DNA of 59,834 bases from Acaryochloris sp. IP29b_bin.176 (lineage in GTDB: Bacteria > Cyanobacteriota > Cyanobacteriia > Thermosynechococcales > Thermosynechococcaceae), in contig JANQPU010000014.1 in the NCBI GenBank assembly GCA_028285315.1, forward strand, positions 1-59,834, read 5' to 3'. A model generated the notes under the pieces. That model ran no database searches. It worked only from the letters and a program-made list of their open reading frames with translations, and was not told the origin of the DNA. Made by a program: the position numbers and the translations under genes. This document shows, in pieces, positions 27,833 to 36,873 of this stretch. Within the stretch, counting starts at the first letter, position 1, and every line of letters starts with the position of its first letter.

Positions 27833-28723
27833 TCAGGGGAAGGGTGGAGTTTCGGGACACGTCGTATTGGTTTTGCCATTCGGCATTGTTGCCTGGCAGA
27901 AATTCACATTATTAAGACCTGACTTTGGTAAATTAGCTCCTCTTAAGTTAGCTCTGCTGAAGTTTGCACCATCAATTCTGGTTTCTGATAAATTTGCATT
28001 GAGGAGATTTGCCTGATTGAAGTTAGCATCTCGCAAGTCAGTTTGTTGTAGCTCTGCTTGAGCCAGGTTGGCATTGGTGAAGTTCGTTGCTCTTAAATCT
28101 GCTTTTCTGAGAGTAGCTGCGACCAGATTTGCTCGGGTCAGATTTGCTGATTTGACAAAAGCTTGCTGTAGATTCGCTTGCCTTAAATCTGCATCTTGTA
28201 AACGGGCACTCTCTAGTAAAGCTAACTCCAGGTTTGCTGATCGTAAGTTAGCCTGTCTCAAGATTGCTTGGTTAAGCGTCGCTTCTCTCAACACAGCTTC
28301 TTCTAGGACAGCACTATGTAAAAAGGCTCTGGAAAGATTAGCTTTACTAAGTTGGGCATGACTAAGATTGGCTTTTTCCAAATTCACTCCAATGGCAGAA
28401 GCCTGTTCCACTTGGAACAGTTCGTCTTTTTGTGGTTGCAAATATAAGACCAGTTCTGCCCCTTCTAAATTAATGCCCCGCAAATTACAGTTGGCACAAT
28501 TGCCCGTCCATCGTATTCGTTCAGTAATTTCCTCAGCACTTGGCGGAACAATAGATAATCCTGCGGAGCCGTCTACAGGTACACTAGGCAAGTTGGAAGG
28601 AGATTCAGGCAAAGAAGAGGAAACTGCTGTTGGGGAAAGGCTTTGTTTAGAGGGTTTAGAGCTGCTTCCTAACCAGGTTAATAGTCCAACAAAAACTACT
28701 GCTCCAATAATTCCCGTTCTCAT
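27833..28723 (-). CDS. Pentapeptide-repeat protein with N-terminal membrane anchor
   Basis: A 296-residue protein. Residues 1-20 form a signal or anchor segment (MRTGIIGAVVFVGLLTWLGS), and a Ser/Pro-rich stretch follows. IRWTGNCANCNLRGINLEGAEL starts a run of about 30 pentapeptide repeats of the A(D/N)LxX type, for example LSKANLSRAFL, LRKADLRATNF and FSRANLRGANL. Such repeats fold as a right-handed quadrilateral beta-helix. The last residues (NFCQATMPNGKTNTTCPETPP) carry a possible disulfide. Cyanobacterial genomes encode many of these; roles are mostly unknown. The repetitive DNA also creates open frames on the other strand that are not genes. Confidence 0.9.
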   Translation of the reverse strand: MRTGIIGAVVFVGLLTWLGSSSKPSKQSLSPTAVSSSLPESPSNLPSVPVDGSAGLSIVPPSAEEITERIRWTGNCANCNLRGINLEGAELVLYLQPQKDELFQVEQASAIGVNLEKANLSHAQLSKANLSRAFLHSAVLEEAVLREATLNQAILRQANLRSANLELALLESARLQDADLRQANLQQAFVKSANLTRANLVAATLRKADLRATNFTNANLAQAELQQTDLRDANFNQANLLNANLSETRIDGANFSRANLRGANLPKSGLNNVNFCQATMPNGKTNTTCPETPPFP

Positions 28724-29381
28724 GGTGTCAGAAGAAGCTCACGATGCCTCTAACTCTAACCTTTTTGCTGATTGATTGTAGTCGAAAACTAAGCCCCAAA
28801 TACGACTAAAAACAGTAGTAGAAGGGTTAGCCAATGTAAATATCAAGGCTTTAGACAGATCAGAATAGCTTTCTAGATGATTGATACAGCAACTTACCTA
28901 GTAAAAGACGTTATTACAGATCTGAATGGTATTTAAGGGGTTGTGACCGTGAGGTGAAAGGATTATTTTGCTGTCAGTCAATATTGATTGTCATTAAATA
29001 TTAATTAAGGAAATAGTTGACAACTAGCCTAATGATTTTTTCTTTGTGCAATGTAACCTAGGTTACTCGAAAACTGAAAGGATATGTGTAATATAACAAC
29101 GTCAGGTCCTAAGTTTTATTCAGAGTACTGGAAGTTATTGTGTGTATTATATTTTACAAAACTAGATGATTTTCAAGTGATTAAAACAATTGGTATGATC
29201 TGACACAGTTTTGTTCGGTTTATTGAACTAGCTTACACGTGTGAATGTATTTACTCCCCAGGAATTAAAGAAAGATAGTATCATGAGGCGGCTATTCAGA
29301 TTTTTAGTCCACAATAATTCATTGTTTTTGTTAATCCTGTCCCTAAATAAGCTTTTCACGAAATAGTTAGCCAATTCCTTC
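28724..29381 (+). other. Long promoter/leader region of the polysaccharide locus
   Basis: About 660 AT-rich bases without a credible gene, lying between the divergent pentapeptide-repeat gene and the first glycosyltransferase of the locus. It contains the NtcA-type promoter at 29053-29094. If transcription starts near 29100, the leader is about 280 bases, which is long for a cyanobacterial operon. I saw no named riboswitch in it. Confidence 0.5.
29053..29094 (+). promoter_or_regulatory. Candidate NtcA-activated promoter
   Basis: GTAACCTAGGTTAC at 29053-29066 is a perfect 14-base palindrome and fits the NtcA operator GTA-N8-TAC. After 22 bases comes TAATAT (29089-29094), matching TA-N3-T, the -10 box of class II NtcA promoters, which lies 20-24 bases after the operator. 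The predicted start is near 29100, about 280 bases before the first gene of the polysaccharide locus. The core alone occurs by chance about once per 4 kb; the full layout is much rarer but not unique in 60 kb. Confidence 0.45.
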
Positions 29382-30611
29382 ATGCTGAATCCAATTTTAA
29401 CTATTCTCTATCAAATTGATCCTCTTGATGTCAGCATTGGTGGGATTCAAACTACTATTCTGAATTTTATTAAGTATGCGCCCCAGGATTTTGATATTCG
29501 GCTGGTTGGGATTTCATCCAGAAGAGATTGTAATATTGGTAGCTGGCAAACTATTTTATTCTTTGGCAGGCAGATAAAGTTTCTTCCCTTATTTTATGTT
29601 GAAGATGATAATGTTAGGAGCCTAATCCCTACTACGCTTAAATTTCTTTTTGCTTTGTGGGGACAAGATGTAGATTCTGACTTTCTTCATTTTCATAGAA
29701 TTGAGCCTTCCGTTGCTTCATTCAACTGGCGTGGAGAGAAAACGCTATTTATTCATGCTGATATAAGGAACCAAGTGAATGGTCAAGGGGGCAATAATAC
29801 GTTCCTATGGAGATATTTTCCATCAGCATACTTTGCCCTTGAACGTCTGTTGATGAAGCAATTTTCATATATATTATCCTGTAATTCTGAATCGCTTAAG
29901 TATTTCAGGGAATCCTACCCTACTGCTAGAGCTAGTTGTCAGCTGATCCGAAATACCGTAGATAATGAGATCTTTTTCCCGCTTACTTCTCAACAAAAGG
30001 GGCAGAAACGTCTTCAGCTAGCTAACCAGATGGAGTTGCCAGCAAATACTCGGTTCATCTCGTTTGTGGGGCGATTGCATCCGCAAAAAGACCCTTTGTT
30101 ATTAATCAGATCAATAGCGGTACTAGATGAAGCCAATATTCATCTGCTCATGATTGGAGAAGGAGAGTTAAAAGTAGATATCCAAGCAGAAATCGAGAAT
30201 TTAGGACTGACTAATCAGATCACTCTATTAGGTTCCATGCATTCACAAGATATCGCGGATATTTTAAGAGTTAGTGAACTTTTAGCCTTAACAAGTATCT
30301 ACGAAGGGCTGCCCATGGTTGTGTTGGAGGCTCTAGCTTGTGGAATCCCAGTTGTTTCGACGGACTCAGGTGAAACATCTAAACTTCTTGTCAGCGAAAC
30401 AGGAGTGGTAATCTCTACAAAAACACCTGAAGCTACAGCTGATGCTCTCAATGTTGTGTTGAGAAACCCTCATAACTTTCCAAGCAAAGCGTGTGTCCAA
30501 TCGTCTAGACCTTACTGGGCTAAAACGGTAGTTTCCGAGGTGTATGACGAAATGCGAGAGCGATGGAAAAACAAGCAGGGATTGTCGAAGAAGATTTTCT
30601 CAACTGTGTAA
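29382..30611 (+). CDS. Family 4 (GT-B) glycosyltransferase
   Basis: A 409-residue glycosyltransferase, first gene of the polysaccharide locus. The N-terminal domain has the glycine-rich acceptor loop (SIGGIQTTILNF). The C-terminal Rossmann domain carries FVGRLHPQKDPLLLIRS, LLMIGEGELK and the EX7E motif in SIYEGLPMVVLEALACGIPVVSTDSG. The retaining GT4 family uses nucleotide-sugar donors such as GDP-mannose or UDP-glucose; specificity cannot be read from sequence. It probably acts at the inner face of the cytoplasmic membrane. It is followed by a 363-base gap holding a duplicated hairpin leader. Confidence 0.88.
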   Translation: MLNPILTILYQIDPLDVSIGGIQTTILNFIKYAPQDFDIRLVGISSRRDCNIGSWQTILFFGRQIKFLPLFYVEDDNVRSLIPTTLKFLFALWGQDVDSDFLHFHRIEPSVASFNWRGEKTLFIHADIRNQVNGQGGNNTFLWRYFPSAYFALERLLMKQFSYILSCNSESLKYFRESYPTARASCQLIRNTVDNEIFFPLTSQQKGQKRLQLANQMELPANTRFISFVGRLHPQKDPLLLIRSIAVLDEANIHLLMIGEGELKVDIQAEIENLGLTNQITLLGSMHSQDIADILRVSELLALTSIYEGLPMVVLEALACGIPVVSTDSGETSKLLVSETGVVISTKTPEATADALNVVLRNPHNFPSKACVQSSRPYWAKTVVSEVYDEMRERWKNKQGLSKKIFSTV

Positions 30612-30659
30612 TTTTCGATTGCATCATGCGGGTTATGACCGTATGTTTTCTAAAGCTAC

Positions 30660-30695
30660 AAGAGCAGCCCCCGACGCTAATCCGAGACTGCTCTT
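30660..30695 (+). promoter_or_regulatory. Leader hairpin, copy 1 (upstream of a decayed gene start)
   Basis: AAGAGCAG (30660-30667) pairs with CTGCTCTT (30688-30695) around a 20-base loop containing CCCGACGCTAATCCGAG. The same loop, with 16 of 20 bases identical, recurs in copy 2 at 30908. A T-rich end (CTCTTTTAAC) means this copy could also act as the terminator of the gene ending at 30611. Confidence 0.5.
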
Positions 30696-30730
30696 TTAAC
30701 TCCCAAGTACTTATGTAGGAGCCTAATTTC

Positions 30731-30793
30731 ATGCTAGTAGCAATTTTCAAAGGCATTAGTAATTCAGATATATTTCAACAATTGTTATTCTAA
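30731..30793 (+). pseudogene. Decayed duplicate of the 5' end of the next glycosyltransferase
   Basis: A 20-codon frame starting MLVAIFKGISNSD lies 35 bases after hairpin copy 1, just as the real gene (MKVAVIGPKGLP) begins 37 bases after copy 2. The match of leader, spacing and first residues suggests an old tandem duplication of leader plus gene start. It could instead be a real leader peptide; AGGAG lies about 11 bases upstream. Confidence 0.35.
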
Positions 30794-30907
30794 GCTATCA
30801 AACTACGTCGATTTCAAAACCAATCAAATGAATAATTAAGTTTCCTAGTGTGAATGTTACTCAGATTTTTAATTCTCTTAACATTCATAGACTATTCCAG
30901 TTAAGTC

Positions 30908-30937
30908 AGCGGCTCCCGACGCCAATCTGAGTCCGCT
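30908..30937 (+). promoter_or_regulatory. Leader hairpin, copy 2
   Basis: AGCGG (30908-30912) pairs with CCGCT (30933-30937) around a 20-base loop containing CCCGACGCCAATCTGAG. Relative to copy 1, one stem pair changes from A-T to G-C on both sides, a compensatory change that favours a functional RNA fold. The downstream tail (AACCCAAATACTTTATGT) is also similar between copies. The hairpin ends 37 bases before the ATG at 30975. Confidence 0.5.
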
Positions 30938-30974
30938 AAACCCAAATACTTTATGTCATGAATAAGGTTGCCAA

Positions 30975-32156
30975 ATGAAAGTTGCCGTAATTGGCCCTAA
31001 GGGGCTACCAGCTAAACAAGGTGGAATAGAGCATCATTGCTCAGAGGTGTATCCCCGCATGGTTGCTCAAGGAAATTCCGTTGTTCTATTTGCCCGATCC
31101 TCTTATACAAATTTATCGTGGTTTAGGAAAACCTCTTACGAGGGGGTGAAAGTCGTTAATATTCCCAGCATTTGCCTGCGAGGTATTGATGCTTTCCTTT
31201 CTTCATTTATAGGAGCAATATCCGCTTCTCTGGGACCATACAACATTGTTCACTTTCATGCATTAGGACCCTCTTTATTTTGTTGGCTACCAAAATTAAA
31301 TCCTTTTCGAAAGGCTCCTAAAATCGTAGTAACCTGTCAAGGCTTAGATTGGCAAAGGGCAAAATGGGGGAAATTCTCTAGCACCATGATCCGGCTTGGT
31401 GAAAGAGCAGCTGCAATGTTCGCAGATGAAATTACAGTTGTTTCCAGAGAACTAGAAGCATATTTTTGGCAAACATATCAACGAAAGACGGTATATATTC
31501 CCAATGCACCAGCCACATATGAAGATTCAGACCCAGATTTTAAGTTTGGAAAATCTCTAGGGTTAGAATCAGGAAAATATATTATCTTCCTTGGAAGACT
31601 TGTACCTGAGAAACGCCCTGAACTTCTAATTGAGGCCTTTAAAAGAATTGATAATAGCAATTGGAAACTGGTTCTTGTTGGTGGAGTTAGCGATACTACT
31701 TTGTATCATAAAGAGCTCTTAGAAAGAGCTGAAGATAGACAAGATATCATTTTTGCTGGTGAACTTAGGGGTGAACGTTTAGCAGAACTAGTAAGAGGGG
31801 CAGGATTATTCGCTTTGCCTTCGGATTTGGAAGGTTTACCACTGGCAATGTTGGAAGCAATGCGAGAGGGTATTCCTATTCTCGCTAGTGATATATTGGC
31901 GCATCGCCAGTTGCTTGGTCAAGATAGGGGTATGCTCTTTCAAGCAGGCAATCTTCAATCTTGTGTTAATAGTATTAATTTTGCTTTAAAAGATTTAGAT
32001 AAATTGTCTTTAATGGCAAGCAAGGCTAAAGAGCATGTTTTAGAAAACTATACGTGGCAAAAAATAACTGCTGACAACTTAGATCTTTATTCTGCTCTTC
32101 TTAGTTCAGATTTAGCTTCAAATGTTAAGGAGAGCGAGATTATAGAGATGAAATAA
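30975..32156 (+). CDS. Family 4 glycosyltransferase, DUF1972/rhamnosyltransferase-like
   Basis: A 393-residue GT-B enzyme. The N-terminus MKVAVIGPKGLPAKQGGIEHH matches the DUF1972-type glycosyltransferase start, seen in putative rhamnosyl- and related transferases. VVTCQGLDWQRAKW and VVSRELEAYFW follow. IIFLGRLVPEKRPELLIEAF opens the C-terminal domain, and the EX7E-like motif is SDLEGLPLAMLEAMREGIPILASD. It would add a sugar to the lipid-linked repeat unit. Its gene is preceded by the hairpin leader described at 30908. Confidence 0.88.
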   Translation: MKVAVIGPKGLPAKQGGIEHHCSEVYPRMVAQGNSVVLFARSSYTNLSWFRKTSYEGVKVVNIPSICLRGIDAFLSSFIGAISASLGPYNIVHFHALGPSLFCWLPKLNPFRKAPKIVVTCQGLDWQRAKWGKFSSTMIRLGERAAAMFADEITVVSRELEAYFWQTYQRKTVYIPNAPATYEDSDPDFKFGKSLGLESGKYIIFLGRLVPEKRPELLIEAFKRIDNSNWKLVLVGGVSDTTLYHKELLERAEDRQDIIFAGELRGERLAELVRGAGLFALPSDLEGLPLAMLEAMREGIPILASDILAHRQLLGQDRGMLFQAGNLQSCVNSINFALKDLDKLSLMASKAKEHVLENYTWQKITADNLDLYSALLSSDLASNVKESEIIEMK

Positions 32157-32349
32157 TCGATAGAGGCTTATATTACCTTCACTAGCTTACATTACTGCAC
32201 TTTTCGTCTTTTCACCTTTTTTACTATCGAGTAGAAACTTCGACATATAAATGCCCGATCTTAGCTGAGCTTAAGGAATAGACAACTATTTAATTTAACT
32301 GCTAGCGTTAATTAGCGCTTAGAAAACTATTAGTTCTTTTAACTTTGTT

Positions 32350-34473
32350 ATGGATGATTTTGCTTCAAAGACATTAAAAATAATTTGTAGAAATCGTTGG
32401 ACCACAGCAGGAACTTTTCTATCTGTTTTTGCCGGAATCGTTTTGTATTTGTTGCTCACTCCACGTCTTTATTCAGCTAAGGTTCGCTTAATCCTAGATC
32501 AAAGACCAGCAACTAGCATTTCTCCATTAGGACGTGACATTGCGCAGACGCCAGGTGATAACAATAAGGGTCTGGCTACACAAGAAGAGTTAGTCCGCTC
32601 AAAAAGTGTCTTAAAGAAAGCTATTGTGCTGTTTAATCAAAGCAATGAGGACAGTTTGCAAAAGCAAATTACTCTAGGTGAAGTTAAGAAAGAAGTTAAG
32701 ACGGAGGTAATTCCTGGTACTCAGATTATTGAAATAAACTTTCGACATACTGATCCGAGCGTAACGTCGTCACTACTCAATCTAATAGCATCTAGTGTTA
32801 TTCAAGAGAATGCAGAGACAATACGATCGGAAGCTAGAGCTACAAGACAATTTTTAGAAAATCAAATTCCTCGTCGACAACAAGAACTCGTCAAAATTGA
32901 ATCTTCCATCAGTCAATTTAAGCAACAATATAACATTGTTTCATTAGAAGAAACAGACAATAAGCGCTTGACACAAAGCATTGCTGAAGCAGAAAAAATA
33001 GCTCAGGAAATATCGGCTAAATTACGGCAGGTGCAAGCTCGTGGTTTAGCTCTTAGCAAAGTAATAGGTAAGAGCTCTGATAAGGAATCCTATCTATCAG
33101 CAAAGGCAGGACAAAATCCCGAGTTAATCAGTTTACGAGATCAACTTGCAGATTTAGAGTCACAGTTAAAGATTAAGCGAGAAAATTTAACGGATGATCA
33201 TCCAGAGATACAAAAGCTTCTAGCTGAGAAAGAAGCTGCACAATCTCTATATCAGCAAAAATTGGCTGGTTTACTCCCTGGGGATACAACTGACTTGAAC
33301 AACTCGCCTGAAGTTGCAAATGAAAAGGTTGCACAAGATTTATCAGAAAAATTAGTACTTAGCGTTGTAGAGAGAAATGAGCTTAGGGAAAAGCTGGCAA
33401 ATACAAGAGCTTATATCTCTAGGTTAGATGCTAGGCGTAAAAAGTATCCAGTTTTGGAAAAGACTTTAGCCTCATTATTGAGAAAGAAAGAAGGTGCGAC
33501 AGAGTCCGTAAATCTACTTCGCCAGAAGTTAGATGAAGCTCGTATTGCTGAGGCACAACTGGTCAGTAATTTGAGAATCATTGAGGAAGCTACAAAGCCA
33601 ACCTTACCTTCATATCCAAATGTTCCTAGTTTCCTTTTATTAGGAGTAATTGCAGCGGTTGCCTTATCTTTAGGAGTCACTTTAGTGGCTGAAGGCATGG
33701 ATAGCAGTTTAAAGGATTTAGAGAATATAGAGGAGCTAACAGGTATACCATTGTTGGGAGTTATTCCAAAACAGCAGAATAGCCAATTATCTCCAACATT
33801 ACCATTCGTAGAACTTTATAACAACTTGGCGTTACTGGAGTCAGTTAGGGCACTCTCTAAAAATATTGAATATAGGAACACGAATGAAAGTAAAGTTGTA
33901 ATTATAACCAGTGCAATTTCAGGTGAGGGTAAGTCTTTTGTTGCTGCTAATCTTGCTATTTTGTCTGCAATGATTTCGAAAAAAACTTTACTAATTGATG
34001 CTGACATGAGGCGCCCCTCAATCCATAAGGCATTCCAGTTATCTCTTAATCCAGGGCTGCAAGATATTTTAAGAGGTGTCTTAAAGGATGAATTTTTCTC
34101 AGCTATTCGTAGCACATCGATTAAGAACTTATCAGTGATGACTTCAGGGAAATTCTCTTATGATAATATTTTCTCCTATGAAACCCAAACCTCTAAAGAA
34201 TTATTTTCTGAGCTGGAACAACACTACGATGTAATTGTGATTGATACTCCCCCAGTAATGGCCTGTTCTGATGCATTGGTATTGAGCCAAGGAACTCGTC
34301 AAACTGTTATGGTGGCTAGGCTTAATGTTACACCTAAGCAAGTCCTGAATAGGTCTATAGATATCTTAAACTCTAATAATGTCAATGTTGTGGGCTTGGC
34401 CGTAAACGGTGTTACTTCTTCAGCAGATAAGTATTATCAGGATTTACAAAAAGACTATGCATTGGCTGCTTAA
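32350..34473 (+). CDS. Wzz-domain polysaccharide copolymerase fused to BY-kinase
   Basis: A 707-residue GumC/Wzc-type protein that controls polymer length and export. TM1 lies at about residues 22-42 and TM2 at about 423-445, enclosing a large periplasmic coiled-coil region (SSISQFKQQYNIVSLEE, LKIKRENLTDDHPEIQKLLAEK). The cytoplasmic BY-kinase has Walker A in AISGEGKSFVAANL (about 522), Walker A' in LLIDADMRRPS (about 548) and Walker B in VIVIDTPPVMACSDAL (about 628). The C-terminus KYYQDLQKDYALAA holds a short Tyr cluster, the likely autophosphorylation site. No partner Wzb phosphatase or Wza porin gene is seen nearby. Confidence 0.92.
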   Translation: MDDFASKTLKIICRNRWTTAGTFLSVFAGIVLYLLLTPRLYSAKVRLILDQRPATSISPLGRDIAQTPGDNNKGLATQEELVRSKSVLKKAIVLFNQSNEDSLQKQITLGEVKKEVKTEVIPGTQIIEINFRHTDPSVTSSLLNLIASSVIQENAETIRSEARATRQFLENQIPRRQQELVKIESSISQFKQQYNIVSLEETDNKRLTQSIAEAEKIAQEISAKLRQVQARGLALSKVIGKSSDKESYLSAKAGQNPELISLRDQLADLESQLKIKRENLTDDHPEIQKLLAEKEAAQSLYQQKLAGLLPGDTTDLNNSPEVANEKVAQDLSEKLVLSVVERNELREKLANTRAYISRLDARRKKYPVLEKTLASLLRKKEGATESVNLLRQKLDEARIAEAQLVSNLRIIEEATKPTLPSYPNVPSFLLLGVIAAVALSLGVTLVAEGMDSSLKDLENIEELTGIPLLGVIPKQQNSQLSPTLPFVELYNNLALLESVRALSKNIEYRNTNESKVVIITSAISGEGKSFVAANLAILSAMISKKTLLIDADMRRPSIHKAFQLSLNPGLQDILRGVLKDEFFSAIRSTSIKNLSVMTSGKFSYDNIFSYETQTSKELFSELEQHYDVIVIDTPPVMACSDALVLSQGTRQTVMVARLNVTPKQVLNRSIDILNSNNVNVVGLAVNGVTSSADKYYQDLQKDYALAA

Positions 34474-34519
34474 AATCAGATCTAATGTATGAATTTTTTG
34501 CTTAAGTTAATAGAAATAT

Positions 34520-35884
34520 ATGACTATATTGGGCCTAAAAAATAAAAGTTTTGTTTTTGGTTTGCTTTTATTATCAGTTACGCTGGGAACTGCAGTATTA
34601 GGAGAAGCAACTTTAAAGATAGCGATCCTTTTGGTCATTACTACCTTACTTCTAATTATTTTCCTTAAAGAGATTGAAATTAGTATCCTTTTTCTCCTTG
34701 CACTCAGAAGCTCACTTGATTTATTTACTCAGCTTAAAGTTCCTGCTGCTTTTGGAATTGGAATAGAGCTTTTAGCTATCATATACGTGGTGTTCTGTTT
34801 TATAAGAAATAAATCAATACAAACGGACTCATTTTGGTGGTTGTTATTTGGTTGGACTATTTTTCAGGGTTTATGGTTATTGTTAATGCCATTAGATGCA
34901 TTAGGCTTTGATGTAACTTACTTGGCCGATAGTGTTAGAGAGTGGCTACGAATCTTGATATGGCCAACTACATATTTTTTAGCGATGCAATTAAAAGGGA
35001 AGGTCGCTCCCCAAAAGATCCTCTCATTTTTGCTGTTAGCATTACCTTTTCCATTATTGATAGCTTTGTTTCAATTACAAGCTGGAACAGTAAGAATTAA
35101 TTCTACATTTGCACATGCAAATGCATTTGCTTCATTTCTCTTGTTATTTATGGGATTAGTCTGGTGGAAATATAAGAATTCTCTTCAATTAAGATGGATG
35201 TGGATTATTCTTCTGGGAATTCTGTCATTCTTTTTGATTAGCACGAGAGCATTGTTTGTTTTAATGATGCTGTTAGTATCGCTATGCGTAATCATTATTC
35301 CACAATTGAGCTTAAAAAAAATAATTATTGGTTTATTGAGTTTTTTATTGATAATTGGCTTATTTTCGAGTACTGATTACGGCAAGTCAAGGCTAGAATC
35401 TATAGCAAGCACGCCACTACTGAACTCAGAGATAAGTATTAATAGAGGGATTCTTCTTTCTGAATTCGATCGCAATAGTTTTAATTGGCGTTTATCTCAC
35501 TGGGATACAGTGTTAAAAGCATGGGAAAAGTATCCTGTACTTGGATATGGTCTAGGACTAAGTAAGCAGTCTATTGATAGTAAATATTTACCACACAATG
35601 ATTATATAAGGGCGTTAGTAGAAGGCGGAATATTAGGACTTTTTACATATCTTGTACTCTTGAGCATGTATCTTGCTCGATCCATCAACTTAATTCAGTC
35701 TTCTACTCTAGATTCACATAAAGATCTAAGTCTAGTCATTATTGCTCTTTGTGTGGCAGTACTGGTGGGAATGGTAACAGAGAATATTTGGAGTCATACA
35801 GTATTCTTTTTCTACTTCTCTGTTTTGCTAGCAGTTTCAGGCTGGGATTGGAGTTCACCAAATATCATAGTTTCTAATAATTAG
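34520..35884 (+). CDS. O-antigen ligase/polymerase-like membrane protein (Wzy)
   Basis: A 454-residue polytopic membrane protein with about ten to twelve hydrophobic segments. The O-antigen ligase/polymerase domain is indicated by FLISTRALFVLMMLL, the following periplasmic region, and the typical YPVLGYGLGLSKQS with the catalytic-loop H-N-D-Y (PHNDYIRALVEGGILGL). It probably polymerises undecaprenyl-linked repeat units at the outer face of the inner membrane. It follows the Wzz/BY-kinase gene by 46 bases, a normal partner arrangement. Confidence 0.85.
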   Translation: MTILGLKNKSFVFGLLLLSVTLGTAVLGEATLKIAILLVITTLLLIIFLKEIEISILFLLALRSSLDLFTQLKVPAAFGIGIELLAIIYVVFCFIRNKSIQTDSFWWLLFGWTIFQGLWLLLMPLDALGFDVTYLADSVREWLRILIWPTTYFLAMQLKGKVAPQKILSFLLLALPFPLLIALFQLQAGTVRINSTFAHANAFASFLLLFMGLVWWKYKNSLQLRWMWIILLGILSFFLISTRALFVLMMLLVSLCVIIIPQLSLKKIIIGLLSFLLIIGLFSSTDYGKSRLESIASTPLLNSEISINRGILLSEFDRNSFNWRLSHWDTVLKAWEKYPVLGYGLGLSKQSIDSKYLPHNDYIRALVEGGILGLFTYLVLLSMYLARSINLIQSSTLDSHKDLSLVIIALCVAVLVGMVTENIWSHTVFFFYFSVLLAVSGWDWSSPNIIVSNN

Positions 35885-35928
35885 ATTTAGTGATTAATCA
35901 TTTGCTGTTTTCTGTATGAAAGATACAT

Positions 35929-36825
35929 ATGTATAAAATTAAACATCACATGAATTTGCAACATGTTACCCTTGATCTATATTTAATATATATGTTGAAG
36001 TTTCTCTATCAAAAATTGTTTTATTTTACTCGCCCTGAACAACAAGTTTTGATGATCATCGGCTGTCAACGTTCCGGTACAAGCTTAGTTAATCGGGTTT
36101 TTGCAAGAGATTTCAACACTAGTGTATATCGGGAGTCTAGTTGTCTTTCCTCTAATGACTCAACTCATTCTGGAAAGTATAGGCTTAGACTCAACTCATT
36201 CCAGTCTTTAGAATCTGATTTAGCGAAAGATTGGGCTCCTACTATTGTCCTAAAACCATTAGTGGAAACCCAAAATATACTGTCTTTGTTGGATTACTTT
36301 CCACAATCTAAAGCTCTATGGATGTATAGGAATTATAGGGATGTTGTTAATTCTTTTTTAAACAAATTTAGCCAGAATGTTGGCATTCGCAATCTCAAAG
36401 CAATTGTTGAAGGTAATGATGAGTTTTGGTATTCAGAGTCTGTACCTTCTTCCGTGCGCTCAACTGTAGTTCAATATTACTCAGATAATATTCTGCCTGC
36501 TGATGCTATTGCTCTTTTTTGGTATGTCAGGAATAGTTTTTTTTATGAGTTAGAGCTTGATATTAATCCAAGGGTAATGATGTGTCGATATGAACAAATG
36601 GTTGAATATCCCAATCAATTTATCAATCAACTCTATTCTTTTTTAGGGAAAAAATTTAGTATTCGGAATGCCTGGGAGATTAATTCAAATTCCATTAGTA
36701 AAGGTAAGTCAATAGAGATCTCAGCAGATATCAGTCATTTATGTGATGGCTTACTCGATAAGCTTGATCAGTCATTTGCAAGCCAAAAAACAACGCATAA
36801 TCAAGTTACTCCTATATATGCTTAG
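35929..36825 (+). CDS. Sulfotransferase-family protein
   Basis: A 298-residue protein with the PAPS-binding 5'-phosphosulfate loop VLMIIGCQRSGTSLVNRVF at about residue 43. Further on are a candidate 3'-phosphate-binding region (LWMYRNYRDVVNSFLNKF) and MMCRYEQMVEYPNQFINQLYSFLG, typical of sulfotransferase_3-type proteins. It likely transfers sulfate from PAPS to a sugar hydroxyl of the nascent repeat unit. The ATG shown is the first of three near the start; Met8 or Met22 may be the real one, since homology begins after about residue 25. It is one of four sulfotransferase genes or remnants in this locus. Confidence 0.82.
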   Translation: MYKIKHHMNLQHVTLDLYLIYMLKFLYQKLFYFTRPEQQVLMIIGCQRSGTSLVNRVFARDFNTSVYRESSCLSSNDSTHSGKYRLRLNSFQSLESDLAKDWAPTIVLKPLVETQNILSLLDYFPQSKALWMYRNYRDVVNSFLNKFSQNVGIRNLKAIVEGNDEFWYSESVPSSVRSTVVQYYSDNILPADAIALFWYVRNSFFYELELDINPRVMMCRYEQMVEYPNQFINQLYSFLGKKFSIRNAWEINSNSISKGKSIEISADISHLCDGLLDKLDQSFASQKTTHNQVTPIYA

Positions 36826-36873
36826 CTCTAATAATTGGTTTAATAGTTTAGATCTAGTTATTGTTTGGTCATA

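Noticed and set aside
28068-28775. Two plus-strand frames antisense to the pentapeptide-repeat gene
   Set aside because: Their repetitive composition (Ala, Lys, Phe, Leu) is the mirror of the A(D/N)LxX codon repeat on the other strand.
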